34,103 bases of DNA from Burkholderiales bacterium (GTDB taxonomy: Bacteria > Pseudomonadota > Gammaproteobacteria > Burkholderiales > Casimicrobiaceae): contig JANXNI010000055.1 of the NCBI GenBank assembly GCA_025354165.1, positions 1 to 34,103 of the forward strand, given 5' to 3'. Positions 1 to 8,164 of this stretch are shown one piece after another (the first letter of the stretch is position 1; each line of letters begins with the position of its first letter). Both the position numbers and the translations under genes were made by a program. The notes under the pieces were generated by a model that was not told where the DNA came from, searched no databases, and saw only the letters and a list, made by a program, of their open reading frames with translations.

Positions 1-198
<198 letters not shown>

Positions 199-288
199 GG
201 ATGTTTGGAATTTTCAAGCGCCCATCAAGAAACAAGGGGCGGGAAATCGCAAACATCGAACCACAAAAGGCCCGGATCTGACGGTGTT

Positions 289-362
289 TGGAGCGGGTGA
301 AGGGAATCGAACCCTCGTCATAAGCTTGGAAGGCTTCAGCTCTACCATTGAGCTACACCCGC
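289..362 (-). tRNA. tRNA-Gly (anticodon TCC)
   Basis: Reverse strand, 74 nt, starting GCGGGTGTAGCTCAATGG and ending with encoded CCA at 289-291. The acceptor stem GCGGGTG pairs with CACCCGC, the anticodon loop is CTTCCAAG (TCC), and the T loop is GTTCGATTC. It is the middle tRNA of the tRNA-tuf operon. Confidence 0.96.
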
Positions 363-481
363 AGGGCTAAAAACTTGAACTTACCCAACACCGAAACACG
401 CTGTTTCGCGAAAACCCACACAGGCGCGCTGGCGGAAAGGACGCTTCTACTGACTCATTCCTCGACCTGGTCAGGGTCAGT

Positions 482-566
482 TGGTGGAGAGGGCTGGATT
501 CGAACCAGCGTACTCTAAGAGGGCAGATTTACAGTCTGCTGCCATTAACCACTCGGCCACCTCTCC
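482..566 (-). tRNA. tRNA-Tyr (anticodon GTA)
   Basis: Reverse strand, 85 nt, starting GGAGAGGTGGCCGAGTGG and ending with encoded CCA at 482-484. The anticodon loop CTGTAAAT gives GTA. The long variable arm (CCCTCTTAGAGTACGC) is the class II hallmark expected of bacterial tRNA-Tyr. It is the first gene of the tRNA-tuf operon, directly behind the promoter. Confidence 0.96.
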
Positions 567-583
567 ACAAGGAGTAGCCAGAT

Positions 584-612
584 ATTATGCAATAAGTCGT
601 GGCTCTGGTCAA
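584..612 (-). promoter_or_regulatory. Sigma-70-type promoter of the tRNA-Tyr/Gly/Thr-tuf operon
   Basis: On the reverse strand a -35 box TTGACC (607-612) and a -10 box CATAAT (584-589) are separated by exactly 17 bp (590-606). Transcription would start near 576-578, about 10 nt before tRNA-Tyr. Each hexamer differs from the sigma-70 consensus at one position, which fits a strong stable-RNA promoter. No transcript data support it here. Confidence 0.8.
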
Positions 613-646
613 CCGGGCGTGAGTTAAGCGATTGATGATTCATTGC

Positions 647-767
647 TACAGCATTTCTCGCTTAGCCCCAATGCATATGCGCTTCTAGCCTGATTAATTA
701 AAAGTCGACTTTACGTTAATACGGCTTGCGTCCCTTTGTAAGCGGGGATTTATGCGAAAAAGTCATA
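647..767 (+). repeat. Dispersed palindromic intergenic element, copy A
   Basis: About 121 bp between the tRNA operon promoter and the gene at 909. The left end is CTACAGCATTT and the core is AAAGTCGACTTTAC. The right half (CCCTTTGTAAGCGGGGATTT, then GAAAAAGTCATA) aligns almost gap-free with the right half of the copy at 15364-15485. The left half is the least conserved of the set. The rest of the gap (768-908) holds only a weak promoter-like pair (TTGTCA at 797-802, TAGACA at 819-824, 16-bp spacer) and the ribosome binding site GAGGAG at 893-898 for the downstream gene. Confidence 0.6.
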
Positions 768-908
768 TGAACGCGCTGCCCTCGCCAAGCATGACCTTGT
801 CATAGTGCCCGCTTAAACTAGACAAGAACCCGCAACATCGCGATATCGAACGCTCGTTTCAGTGGCAGCGACGCGCGATTGCTTTGATTATCGAGGAGTA
901 TTTAGCCT

Positions 909-3518
909 ATGACGCCTTCTGTTTTGTTCTCCGCGCCATTCCGCTTCCTTCGGGCCGCGTCCGCCGCGTTTGCCATCATTACCTTGAGCGTCGGACTCAC
1001 ACCCAGTGCCAGCCAGACAGTCATGATGCAAGAGCCCGATTTTTCGGGCCTTTTCAGGGTGGAAGGCGTTTCCGCAGCGCCGGTGCTACGTGACGTGGCA
1101 CGCGGCTGGACCTACTTTGCGGGCGGCAGCAGCGTCGAAGGTGTCGCTTTTTCGCAGTTCCTGTTTCGTGTGAGCGATGTGGGCATTGCTGATGTTCGCT
1201 GGAGATTGCCGAGCGACTTTCAAATTACCGAGCAATATTTGGCACCTGATGGCACGCCGATCGTGCGTGCCTACGTCAAAAATAGTCCGAACTACGAAAA
1301 ACGTTGGTATCGACTGGAGCGCGAAAGCGTCGGACAGATTGTGCCTGCCGAAATCTCAAATTCCGCCGAGTTGCCGCCGCGCGACTGGATCAATTTGCTT
1401 GAGAGCACGGGGCTTGAGACTCGACTGCTACCACAGGCCGACGGCACCATCATCGCATTTGAGGTCGCCGTTGCACCAGCGCCGTTGTACACAACAACTT
1501 ACACCCTCCGAAAGCGCGATGCGCGCAACAACGAGCAGTGGTCAGCGGTGATCGGCGGGCGGGCGCACAATCTATCGACCGATGCGCGTGGCAATATTTA
1601 TCTGCTCGGCGAGCCCGTGTCGCTTAAAGGGAAGACGGCGAATTTGCTGCGCCTGCGCGCTGATGGCAGCGTAGACACGGCATGGAACCCAAGCATCGAC
1701 ATCGCCAGCAACGTGTCTTCCATCGTCCGTGTTGTAAATGATCGTATCGTGATCGCCAGCACCATTGGTGGCGCGCCGAATGTCTATCGCATCGCTACGT
1801 TTGATCTGGTGACTGGCAACAAGCTGACCGAGCGGTATCCGGAGCGTGGATTTAGCGGAATTTCCGACGACGGAACCGTCATGGGGCCCCAGGTTGATGG
1901 CCACTGGGTGCTGCTCGACCCGCGCCGCAACGATGCCACCGGTGACCGCGTGAGTAACGCGCGCGTTGGCTCGTCCGCGCAGATAAGTACGGCGGCGCGC
2001 TGGAAAGATGGGTACGTCATCGGCGGCAATTTTCTTTATTGGTTTGATGGCAAGCTCTACCGCAATCTCATGCGCGTCGACACGGCATTTCGACCGGATC
2101 CCACGTGGACACCGCAAATCGACGGCACCGTTGCGGCGCTTGCATTGGACGCGCAGGGTCGGCTCATTGTCGGCAGCAACTCCGCTTCGGGACGCGAGGC
2201 CAAGCTCGCGCGATTCAACGTGGACGGCACCGTCGATGCAAACTGGCATCCAGTCGCCGTGGGTAGCGTTTACAAAATTCTGCCGAGCGTTGATGGCATG
2301 CTCTTCGTCGGTGGCGCGTTCTCCGCTATTGATGGGGCAGCGCGAGGTTCTCTGGCACGGTTTCGCGTCGACGGAACCCTGGATCGCGATTGGGCGAGCC
2401 AGCTAAGTTGGCCTGTGTTGAGTTCCCCCACGGGAGGGCAATTCGGTCGCGACGGCATCTACAACATTCTCGATGCGGGTGCTGATGGCGTGTATTTCGT
2501 GTGGGAAGACGGGTTCATGAACGGCTCGGACGCTGGCTTCGTGCGCCTGTCCCGCGAAGGCGTCGGAGCCGTATTGCCTGTACCACGAGGCGCTGGATTC
2601 GGCATGCGTGATCCGGCGACTGGCATCATCTATGGCATCGGCGACGCTTGGGATTTGACTTCGGGGGCAGAGCGCGGGACGGCACTGATTCGCCTTCTAC
2701 CACCCAACATGACTGTCGACCGTACATGGACGACATTGGCCAGCGAACATGGGCGACAGTTCGCCGGGTTCGCCTACCAAACCAACGAGCATATTTACGT
2801 TTGTCGGGGACAAAACGTTTGGCTCGGAATAGAGCTCCGTCGTTTCGACAAAGTCACTGGCAAAGAGGACCTCAGCTGGCGCAGTGACGAAACTTACTTG
2901 TGCAACGCCGCTTCTTTCGAACGCAGCGTTGATGCCACGACGGTTCTAGGAGCGCAATACTACGGCGCGTTAGCGCGCTTCAGCACAACCGCGCGCAACG
3001 AACCTCGCACCGTCGTCGAGTACTACTCGCGCACCGCAAAACGCTTCTTCATGACCGGTCGCCCCAACGAAATCGCGCTTCTTGATGCGCAGCCGGCCAC
3101 CTTCGCACGCACCGGCATGCAGTTCAGCGCCGAGACCGCAACCGTGTGGTCATCCGACGCCACGCGCATGCCGATCTGCCGTTTCTACGCACCGCCGGAA
3201 GCGGGCGGTAGCAATACGCATTTCTACGGGCGCGACAGCGATTGCACGATGCTGAAGCGATTCCCGACGCTGCGCTACGAGGGTTACGATTTTCGTGCGG
3301 GGCTGCCCGATAGCAGCGGTGCTTGCTCGCCAGTCCTCCCGCGACCGGTGTATCGCCTCTTCAACCAGGCAACGGTCGACAATAACGGCAATCACCGCTA
3401 TGTCGTCAGCGACACCCGGCGCACCGAAATGATCGCCGCCGGTTGGGTCGACGAGGGCGTTGCGTTCTGCACGGCGAGCGTAGCGGACTCGCAGCCACTA
3501 GCCAACATTACGCAGTAA
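909..3518 (+). CDS. Secreted delta-60-like repeat protein with C-terminal DUF5648-like repeats
   Basis: This is an 869-residue protein. ATG at 909 is preceded by GAGGAG at a suitable distance. An N-terminal signal peptide is visible: positive residues, the hydrophobic stretch AAFAIITLSVGL, and a small-residue cleavage region (PSASQ, about residue 36). From about residue 240 to 600 there are repeated units of the type RLRADGSVDTAWNP and RFNVDGTVDANWHP followed by stretches like LALDAQGRLIVGS. These resemble delta-60 repeats, which are predicted to form a beta-propeller. From about residue 702 a pair of units (VVEYYSRTAKRFFMT and VYRLFNQATVDNNGNHRYVV, the second ending in DEGVAFC) resembles DUF5648-type repeats. 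Function is unknown; an extracellular or cell-surface binding role is inference. It stands alone, facing away from the tRNA operon, with no partner gene. Confidence 0.8.
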   Translation: MTPSVLFSAPFRFLRAASAAFAIITLSVGLTPSASQTVMMQEPDFSGLFRVEGVSAAPVLRDVARGWTYFAGGSSVEGVAFSQFLFRVSDVGIADVRWRLPSDFQITEQYLAPDGTPIVRAYVKNSPNYEKRWYRLERESVGQIVPAEISNSAELPPRDWINLLESTGLETRLLPQADGTIIAFEVAVAPAPLYTTTYTLRKRDARNNEQWSAVIGGRAHNLSTDARGNIYLLGEPVSLKGKTANLLRLRADGSVDTAWNPSIDIASNVSSIVRVVNDRIVIASTIGGAPNVYRIATFDLVTGNKLTERYPERGFSGISDDGTVMGPQVDGHWVLLDPRRNDATGDRVSNARVGSSAQISTAARWKDGYVIGGNFLYWFDGKLYRNLMRVDTAFRPDPTWTPQIDGTVAALALDAQGRLIVGSNSASGREAKLARFNVDGTVDANWHPVAVGSVYKILPSVDGMLFVGGAFSAIDGAARGSLARFRVDGTLDRDWASQLSWPVLSSPTGGQFGRDGIYNILDAGADGVYFVWEDGFMNGSDAGFVRLSREGVGAVLPVPRGAGFGMRDPATGIIYGIGDAWDLTSGAERGTALIRLLPPNMTVDRTWTTLASEHGRQFAGFAYQTNEHIYVCRGQNVWLGIELRRFDKVTGKEDLSWRSDETYLCNAASFERSVDATTVLGAQYYGALARFSTTARNEPRTVVEYYSRTAKRFFMTGRPNEIALLDAQPATFARTGMQFSAETATVWSSDATRMPICRFYAPPEAGGSNTHFYGRDSDCTMLKRFPTLRYEGYDFRAGLPDSSGACSPVLPRPVYRLFNQATVDNNGNHRYVVSDTRRTEMIAAGWVDEGVAFCTASVADSQPLANITQ

Positions 3519-3654
3519 TTTTTCAGAAATCGGGGGATCAGCTTGGGCATCAAAACAAGGCTGATTTGGGGGATACAGAGGTAAACCTGAGCGAAACTAC
3601 GAACAGTCCATCTGAGGAATAGAACGGACGGAAGAGAGGCGTAGAGCGGACCCT

Positions 3655-3759
3655 GTGTTCTCGGAACAGATGGGCGTCACCGCAACCGCACGCGCGCTCG
3701 GCTTGGCGATCAAGACCTATTCGCAGTAGATACGGGATGCGCGCAGTGGCACGCTAACA
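3655..3759 (+). pseudogene. Decayed IS3-type transposase OrfA fragment
   Basis: The frame starting at 3655 reads VFSEQMGVTATARALGL, then AIKTYSQ, a TAG stop at 3727-3729, then IRDARSGTL. This matches the helix-turn-helix part of IS3-family OrfA proteins (G-x-T-x-x-A-x-x-L-G followed by T-x-x-x-W-[IV]-R). The TAG sits where the conserved Trp (TGG) is expected. Upstream, frames broken by stops (NYEQS at about 3599) may be further remains. No intact orfB or terminal repeats are visible. It is a relic. Confidence 0.55.
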
Positions 3760-3793
3760 AACATTGATGTTCACCGCGCGCAGCCTGTGTCCG

Positions 3794-3868
3794 TTCTGTG
3801 AGCGTCAAGTCCTCACGCAGCGCCGAGAGGGCGACCTTCGCTTTGAACTCGACCGTCAACAATCCGGC
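3794..3868 (-). pseudogene. Decayed fragment of a second IS3-type OrfA, opposite strand
   Basis: The reverse strand reads AGLLTVEFKAKVALSALRED followed by LTLTE, very close to the N-terminal helix of another IS3-family OrfA subgroup (typically EFKAKVALEALREDKTLAEL). Similarity stops abruptly after LTLTE (3794), where it meets the remains on the opposite strand. It has no start codon or downstream domain of its own. The rest of the 3519-3967 gap shows no gene. It contains a weak inverted repeat (3537-3565) and about 100 bp of unrecognised sequence before the end of ruvA. Confidence 0.55.
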
Positions 3869-3967
3869 GCTATGCCCAGAGTTTCCACTCATCCCACTGT
3901 TCGGTTTTGCGAAGCCACCGCTGCGCCGAGGAAGACAGCGGGTGCGGACGAGCGCGGAAGCTACGAC

Positions 3968-4552
3968 CTACTTCGCCTTCGAAAGCAATTTCAACGCCTG
4001 CCGAATCGAGTCATTGAGCGGCTGATCCACCGGTAAATTTTTACACGCCGCCGCAGCTTCTTTCTCGCTGTAGCCGAGTGCCAGCAATGCGTTGACGACA
4101 TCATCGGCGGGACTTGGCGGTAAGGGTAGCGCACCCGGTGCGCCGGTCGCGGCGACGGTTTTTCCTTTGAGTTCCAGCAGCAGGCGCTCGGCGGTTTTGG
4201 GGCCGATGCCGGGGACGCGGGTCAGACGCTTTACGTCCTGCAATCGGACCGCCTGATTGAGCTCCAGAACTGACAGACCGGAGAGCACAGCGAGCGCTAC
4301 TTTCGGGCCGATTCCATTGACCTTAATGAGCTGGCGGAAGGCAGCGCGCTCGTCATTCGTGGCGAAACCGAACAGCAAATGTGCATCCTCCCTCACGACG
4401 TAATGCGTCATGAGTTGTACTCGCTCGCCGGTGGCGGGCAGCGCGTAGAACGTGCTCATCGGCACGTCAACTTCGTAGCCAACGCCGTTGACGTCGATGA
4501 CGATTTGAGGGGGTTGTTTGGCAGCTAAGGTTCCGCTTAAACGTCCGATCAT
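3968..4552 (-). CDS. ruvA: Holliday junction branch migration protein RuvA
   Basis: A 194-residue protein of normal RuvA length starting [12 protein letters not shown]. RuvA binds four-way DNA junctions as a tetramer and loads the RuvB helicase; RuvC then resolves the junction. Visible features are the N-terminal OB fold ([17 protein letters not shown]), two helix-hairpin-helix DNA-binding motifs ([16 protein letters not shown] and [16 protein letters not shown]) and a C-terminal RuvB-contacting domain ([17 protein letters not shown]). It lies downstream of ruvC on the same strand, but 147 bp away, with a palindromic repeat between them. ruvB, which often follows ruvA, is absent here; decayed transposase sequence follows instead. 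Confidence 0.97.
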   Translation of the reverse strand: MIGRLSGTLAAKQPPQIVIDVNGVGYEVDVPMSTFYALPATGERVQLMTHYVVREDAHLLFGFATNDERAAFRQLIKVNGIGPKVALAVLSGLSVLELNQAVRLQDVKRLTRVPGIGPKTAERLLLELKGKTVAATGAPGALPLPPSPADDVVNALLALGYSEKEAAAACKNLPVDQPLNDSIRQALKLLSKAK

Positions 4553-4577
4553 TGGGGGGAATCTTCGTTAAAAATTT

Positions 4578-4702
4578 AGAGTTGGCTTTCGGCTAGAACG
4601 CCCGCTGCATAGGGCCTGATGCTCAGAAACGCGCCTAATCGACTTTGCATGAAAACAGATGCTAGCCCCAATATAGTCGTCATTTCCTTAAAAAGCTGAT
4701 TA
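4578..4702 (+). repeat. Dispersed palindromic intergenic element, copy B
   Basis: About 125 bp filling most of the ruvC-ruvA gap. Recognisable pieces in order are GTTGGCTTTCGG, CGCTGCATAGGGCC, the core TAATCGACTTTGCATG, GCTAGCCCCAATATAGTCG, TCATTTC and AAAAAGCTGATTA. The right half matches the copy at 32363-32486 closely (TAGCCCC..ATxxAGTxGTCATTTC..AAAGCTGAT). The left arm is roughly the reverse complement of the right arm. The last three bases (TTA at 4700-4702) are the stop codon of ruvC on the opposite strand. Confidence 0.75.
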
Positions 4703-5251
4703 CATCATTCGTCCGCCACGTTGCCGTACTTTACGCGTGGCGAGCAACTCCACTCCAAGCGCCCCGAAGCCCTGGCGAGCGTGGGCGTGGGTGATAGCGG
4801 TGGCGAGTGCGTCGGCGGCGTCGGCCTGCGGTGTGGTGTCCAGTTTTAGCAGGCGCTTGACCATTTCCTGCACCTGCTCTTTCGCAGCCTTGCCATGCCC
4901 GACCACAGCCTGTTTGACTTGCAGCGCGGTGTATTCGTGGACGGGGGTGTCGAGCAATACGGCGGCGGTGATCGCAGCGCCGCGCGCCTGACCGAGCAAA
5001 AGCGTTGACTGCGGGTTGACGTTGACGAAGACTTTTTCGACCACGACGTCATCGGGCTTGTGTTGTTTGATGATGCTTTGCACGTCCTCGGCGATGGTTT
5101 TCAGACGTTCGGGGAGCGTGCCTTTGTCGTCGGTTTTGATGCAGCCGCTAGCGACGTAGGCGAGCTGGTTGCCGGTCTGCTCGATCAGGCCAAAGCCAGT
5201 GCTACGCAGGCCGGGGTCGATGCCGAGGATGTAGCGGGCGGGTGTTGTCAC
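4700..5251 (-). CDS. ruvC: Crossover junction endodeoxyribonuclease RuvC
   Basis: A 183-residue protein. RuvC is the dimeric, metal-dependent resolvase that nicks Holliday junctions made during recombination repair. The four acidic catalytic residues are all visible: D12 in ILGIDPG, E72 in VVVEKVF, and D144 and D147 in ADAADALA. Lys/His-rich segments ([10 protein letters not shown]) fit the DNA-binding part. It lies downstream of yebC, the usual neighbour, but with a YbjQ-family gene and a REPIN-like repeat in between. Its TAA stop is formed by the end of the palindromic element at 4578-4702. Confidence 0.97.
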   Translation of the reverse strand: MTTPARYILGIDPGLRSTGFGLIEQTGNQLAYVASGCIKTDDKGTLPERLKTIAEDVQSIIKQHKPDDVVVEKVFVNVNPQSTLLLGQARGAAITAAVLLDTPVHEYTALQVKQAVVGHGKAAKEQVQEMVKRLLKLDTTPQADAADALATAITHAHARQGFGALGVELLATRKVRQRGGRMM

Positions 5252-5259
5252 AGCGGTTC

Positions 5260-5343
5260 TTGTAGGAGCGGCTCGCCGCGACCAATGGTCACGACCAGAC
5301 CACTGATGTTTTGGGCGCGGGTCGCGACAAGCCGTTCCTACAA
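5260..5343. repeat. REPIN-like pair of inverted REP sequences
   Basis: A 24-bp sequence beginning TTGTAGGAGCGGCTCGCCGC (5260-5283) is repeated in inverted orientation at 5320-5343 with three mismatches, separated by 36 bp. The motif TGTAGGAGCGGCT is the head of a widespread class of extragenic palindromes in proteobacteria. It lies between ruvC and the YbjQ-family gene, and its RNA would fold into a long hairpin. A related sequence (TAGGAGCGGCGAAAGGCGCG) is at the right end of the window. Confidence 0.8.
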
Positions 5344-5353
5344 GGGAGGTTCA

Positions 5354-5698
5354 TCACATTTTCACAGCCGTGCCGCTGACGGCGACCATCATCATGCCGT
5401 TGGTTTCGCCGAGCACTTCATAGTCGAAATCGATACCGATGACACCATTCGCATCGCGCTCTTTGGCGATTTCCATCATGTCGGCCAGCGCCGCATCGCG
5501 TGCGCCTGAGAGCGCGCGTTCGTACCCGCCCGCGCGTCCGCCGACAATGTCACGCACCGAGGAAAACATGTCGCGGAAGATATTGGCACCGATGATGGCT
5601 TCACCATTGACGACGCCTAAATATTGGCTCAACTCGACGCCCGGTGGCGTGGTGGTTGAGAGGAAAAATCCGTCGTTGCTTTTGGAAAACCAGCCCAT
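5354..5698 (-). CDS. YbjQ/UPF0145 family protein (putative heavy-metal-binding domain)
   Basis: A 114-residue protein starting [20 protein letters not shown]. The family pattern is clear: [20 protein letters not shown] near the N-terminus, [15 protein letters not shown] in the middle and [16 protein letters not shown] near the C-terminus. The last matches the conserved ANAVIGVDFDYE block of UPF0145. Proteins of this family form small pentameric rings; the cellular role is not established and the heavy-metal label is only a domain name. The start at 5698 has AGGG four bases before the ATG. It is inserted between yebC and ruvC. Confidence 0.88.
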   Translation of the reverse strand: MGWFSKSNDGFFLSTTTPPGVELSQYLGVVNGEAIIGANIFRDMFSSVRDIVGGRAGGYERALSGARDAALADMMEIAKERDANGVIGIDFDYEVLGETNGMMMVAVSGTAVKM

Positions 5699-5757
5699 TT
5701 TTGCCCTAATTATTTGGTGTAACTGCGCCGTTCGACAGCGGCCTTAAGTCCACGATA

Positions 5758-5795
5758 CCCCTCACCCTAACCGTCTCCCGCACGGTGAGAGAGGA
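5758..5795. repeat. Degenerate CCCTCACCCTAACC-type extragenic repeat
   Basis: The sequence CCCCTCACCCTAACCGTCTC, CCGCACGGTGAGAGAGGA resembles the common proteobacterial repeat that reads CCCTCACCC(C/T)AACCCTCTCCC and ends GGGAGAGGG. Inner arms ACCGT (5770-5774) and ACGGT (5782-5786) can pair. It lies just downstream of yebC. No other function is visible. Confidence 0.45.
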
Positions 5796-5832
5796 CAAAA
5801 CTTGCGCCATTCCGACGCGAATGGGGACTAGA

Positions 5833-6558
5833 TCATTCCTCGATCACGGCCGATGTGTACACATCTTGCACGTCGTCCACCGCGTCAAACGCGTCGAGCA
5901 GCTTCTGCATTTTCACGGCATCTTCGCCAGTGAATACGACCTGATTCTGCGCTTTCATGGTGACTTCGCCCGCATCGGATTTGAAGCCTGCTTTGACCAG
6001 CGCTTCCTTCACGTTAACAAAATCATACGGCCCGGTAATGACCTCGACTGACCCGTCGTCGTTGTTGACGATATCGTCCGCGCCAGCCTCCAGTGCGGCT
6101 TCCATGAGTTTGTCTTCGTCCACGCCCGGCGCGAACAAGAGCGAACCGCAGTGCTTGAACAGAAATGCAACCGAGCCGTCTGTGCCCAGATTGCCGCCAT
6201 TTTTGTTGAAGGCGTGGCGCACCTCGGCGACCGAGCGCTGCGTGTTGTCGGTCAGGCAGTCGACGATGACGGCGGCACCGTTAATGCCGTAGCCTTCGTA
6301 GCGAATTTCTTTGTAGTCAACGCCTTCAAGCTCACCGGCACCGCGCTTGACGGCGCGCTCAACGGTTTCTTTGGTGAGGTTGTTGTCGTAGGCCTTATCC
6401 ACCGCGAGTCGCAGTCGCGGGTTGCCCTCAAAACTGCTGCCGCCCATCTTCGCGGCGACGGTGATTTCTTTGATGAGACGCGTGGCAACCTTGCCTTTTT
6501 TAGCATCCTGACGTCCCTTGCGGTGCTGGATGTTTGCCCACTGACTGTGACCGGCCAT
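5833..6558 (-). CDS. yebC: YebC/PmpR family protein (translation/transcription regulator)
   Basis: A 241-residue protein of family-typical length. The signature N-terminus [20 protein letters not shown] is followed by [20 protein letters not shown] and [19 protein letters not shown], which are diagnostic of the family. YebC-type proteins were described as DNA-binding regulators near ruvC. More recent work on the family points to a role at ribosomes stalled on proline-rich sequences; which applies here cannot be told. The usual yebC-ruvC-ruvA order is kept. Confidence 0.95.
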   Translation of the reverse strand: MAGHSQWANIQHRKGRQDAKKGKVATRLIKEITVAAKMGGSSFEGNPRLRLAVDKAYDNNLTKETVERAVKRGAGELEGVDYKEIRYEGYGINGAAVIVDCLTDNTQRSVAEVRHAFNKNGGNLGTDGSVAFLFKHCGSLLFAPGVDEDKLMEAALEAGADDIVNNDDGSVEVITGPYDFVNVKEALVKAGFKSDAGEVTMKAQNQVVFTGEDAVKMQKLLDAFDAVDDVQDVYTSAVIEE

Positions 6559-6611
6559 AATTTTTCGGTGCGTGGTTTACGCACATCTGTGAATTAACGA
6601 TTGCATTGATT

Positions 6612-7262
6612 TTACGAAGGCTTGCCAGCAGGCGGGTTCGAACCATTACCGCTGGGGCGGTTGATCAGTTGATAGACCGTTTTAAGGCGCAGTCCGGCGT
6701 CGTTGATTTCCAGCAGACTTTGCTTGATGGATGGCGGCAGTTGCAGGATTTCAACAAGGCGAGAACCGACCCACGTGGAGTCTTCGAGGTCGAACGGTTC
6801 GGCAAACTTTTCCGCGCCCGCACGATTGATGATTTGCGACAACAGCTCGCGCAGTTCACTGTACGTGGCGGGCAATTTCACTTTCGGCTCTGGACGAATC
6901 CAGCGCACGGCAGCCCGGTGCAAGCCTGTTCTGCCGATGGTCGAATTGAGAATCTCGAAGCGATCTTCGCCCACCACATCGAGCTGAAAAATTCCAGCTT
7001 GCGGCATGTCAAACGAGGCTACGCGCACTGCCGTGCCGACTTTCGCAAAAGATTGCTCAGTGCCGACTTCGCCACCGCCGGTGAGCGTCACGATGCCAAA
7101 CAATTGGCCATCAGCAATGCGTGCCTTGGCAAGTTCAAGGTAGCGCTGTTCAAACACTTTGAGTCCGAGCCGCCCCCCCGGGAAAAGCGTCGCTCCGAGC
7201 GGGAATAGCTGAAGCGTGTCGGGTAAGGAGTTAGCCGATTTTCGGCCAAGGAATGACAACAT
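6612..7262 (-). CDS. Lon-substrate-binding (LON N-terminal) domain protein
   Basis: The reading frame is open from 7337, but the first 25 codons overlap rapZ. The ATG at 7262 (MLSFLGRKSANSLPDTLQLF) fits the family, whose proteins begin about 10-20 residues before the LFPLGATLFPGG motif. This gives 216 residues. LFPL..LFPGGRLGLKVFEQRYLEL and GIVTL followed by VGTAVRV are the LON substrate-binding domain pattern. There is no AAA+ or protease domain, so it is a stand-alone LON-domain protein, not the Lon protease. No good Shine-Dalgarno is seen. It follows rapZ by 19 bp and may end that operon. Its function is unknown. Confidence 0.85.
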   Translation of the reverse strand: MLSFLGRKSANSLPDTLQLFPLGATLFPGGRLGLKVFEQRYLELAKARIADGQLFGIVTLTGGGEVGTEQSFAKVGTAVRVASFDMPQAGIFQLDVVGEDRFEILNSTIGRTGLHRAAVRWIRPEPKVKLPATYSELRELLSQIINRAGAEKFAEPFDLEDSTWVGSRLVEILQLPPSIKQSLLEINDAGLRLKTVYQLINRPSGNGSNPPAGKPS

Positions 7263-7281
7263 AAGGTGAGGAGCTGAACAA

Positions 7282-8148
7282 TTATTCTGGAAGCGGATGC
7301 TCACGATCATGTCGCAGCACGCGCGCGACGTTGGCAAGTGCGTCCTTCAACGCGTCGGCAACGTAGACCGATCGGTGCTTGCCGCCAGTGCAGCCGATGG
7401 CGATATGGATGCGCGCGCGATTGTCGGTGGCGAAACCGGGCATACATGCGCGGACATAATTGGAAATCGCGGTCACCAGAACGTCCGTTTCGGGTTGCGC
7501 GCGCAGGTACTCAATCACGGGGGCATCGCGCCCGGTGAGTGAAGCAAGGCCGGGCTCGTAAAACGGGTTCGGCAGGATACGTGCGTCAAACACGAGATCG
7601 GCGTCGGGTGGAATGCCCTGACGATACGCAAACGATGAAATTTCGACCAGTGGCAGCTCAGAATCGCCCGCCAATTCGGCCGCAAACAACCGAACGCGTT
7701 GCCGCAACAAGTGCGTGCTGGTCGCGCTCGTATTAATCTCGAATGCTGGCACGCCGACTCGCAACAGCCGTCCGCGCTCTTCGGCGATGGCGTCGTGCAA
7801 GGTGCCGGTGTCAGTGGAAAACGGGTGCCTTCGACGCGTTTCGGCGAAGCGGCGCAGCAATGTTGATTCGCTGGCGTCAATGCGGATAACGCGAAGCGGT
7901 ATATCTGGATGAGCAAGCGCGATGGCGTCAACGCCAGCGTTGAACGCCACGACGAAGTCGGGCGATTGCGCGTTGATGCTGATTCCGAGCGACTGCGAAT
8001 GAGTCGCCAGCATCGCCTCAACCGTATCGAGCAAGAGTGCGGCGGGCAGGTTGTTGACGATGGCAAAACCGACGTCTTCCAGCGCGCCGAGCGCGACGTT
8101 TTTCCCGGCGCCAGAAACGCCGAGAACGAGGATGATTTGCAAAGGCAC
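7282..8148 (-). CDS. rapZ: RNase adapter protein RapZ (YvcJ-like nucleotide-binding protein)
   Basis: A 288-residue protein starting with GTG at 8148, overlapping no neighbour and 16 bp after hprK. In E. coli RapZ binds the GlmZ sRNA and hands it to RNase E, controlling glucosamine-6-phosphate synthase; the family also binds and hydrolyses nucleotides. The N-terminal P-loop reads GVSGAGKNVALGALED. The last position, almost always Ser or Thr, is Asn (codon AAC), and the usual DNLP motif reads NNLP. The C-terminal RNA-binding domain is well conserved (YVRACMPGF, AIGCTGGKHRSVYVADAL). The sequence suggests an altered nucleotide site with an intact C-terminal domain. It sits at the end of the rpoN-hpf-ptsN-hprK series. 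Confidence 0.95.
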   Translation of the reverse strand: MPLQIILVLGVSGAGKNVALGALEDVGFAIVNNLPAALLLDTVEAMLATHSQSLGISINAQSPDFVVAFNAGVDAIALAHPDIPLRVIRIDASESTLLRRFAETRRRHPFSTDTGTLHDAIAEERGRLLRVGVPAFEINTSATSTHLLRQRVRLFAAELAGDSELPLVEISSFAYRQGIPPDADLVFDARILPNPFYEPGLASLTGRDAPVIEYLRAQPETDVLVTAISNYVRACMPGFATDNRARIHIAIGCTGGKHRSVYVADALKDALANVARVLRHDREHPLPE

Positions 8149-8164
8149 CGCGACTGCCGGAGGG

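Noticed and set aside
3537-3565. Inverted repeat ATCAGCTTG / CAAGGCTGAT after the delta-60-like gene as an intrinsic terminator
   Set aside because: The stem has a bulge and a 10-nt loop and is followed by TTGGGGG rather than a T run; too weak to call.
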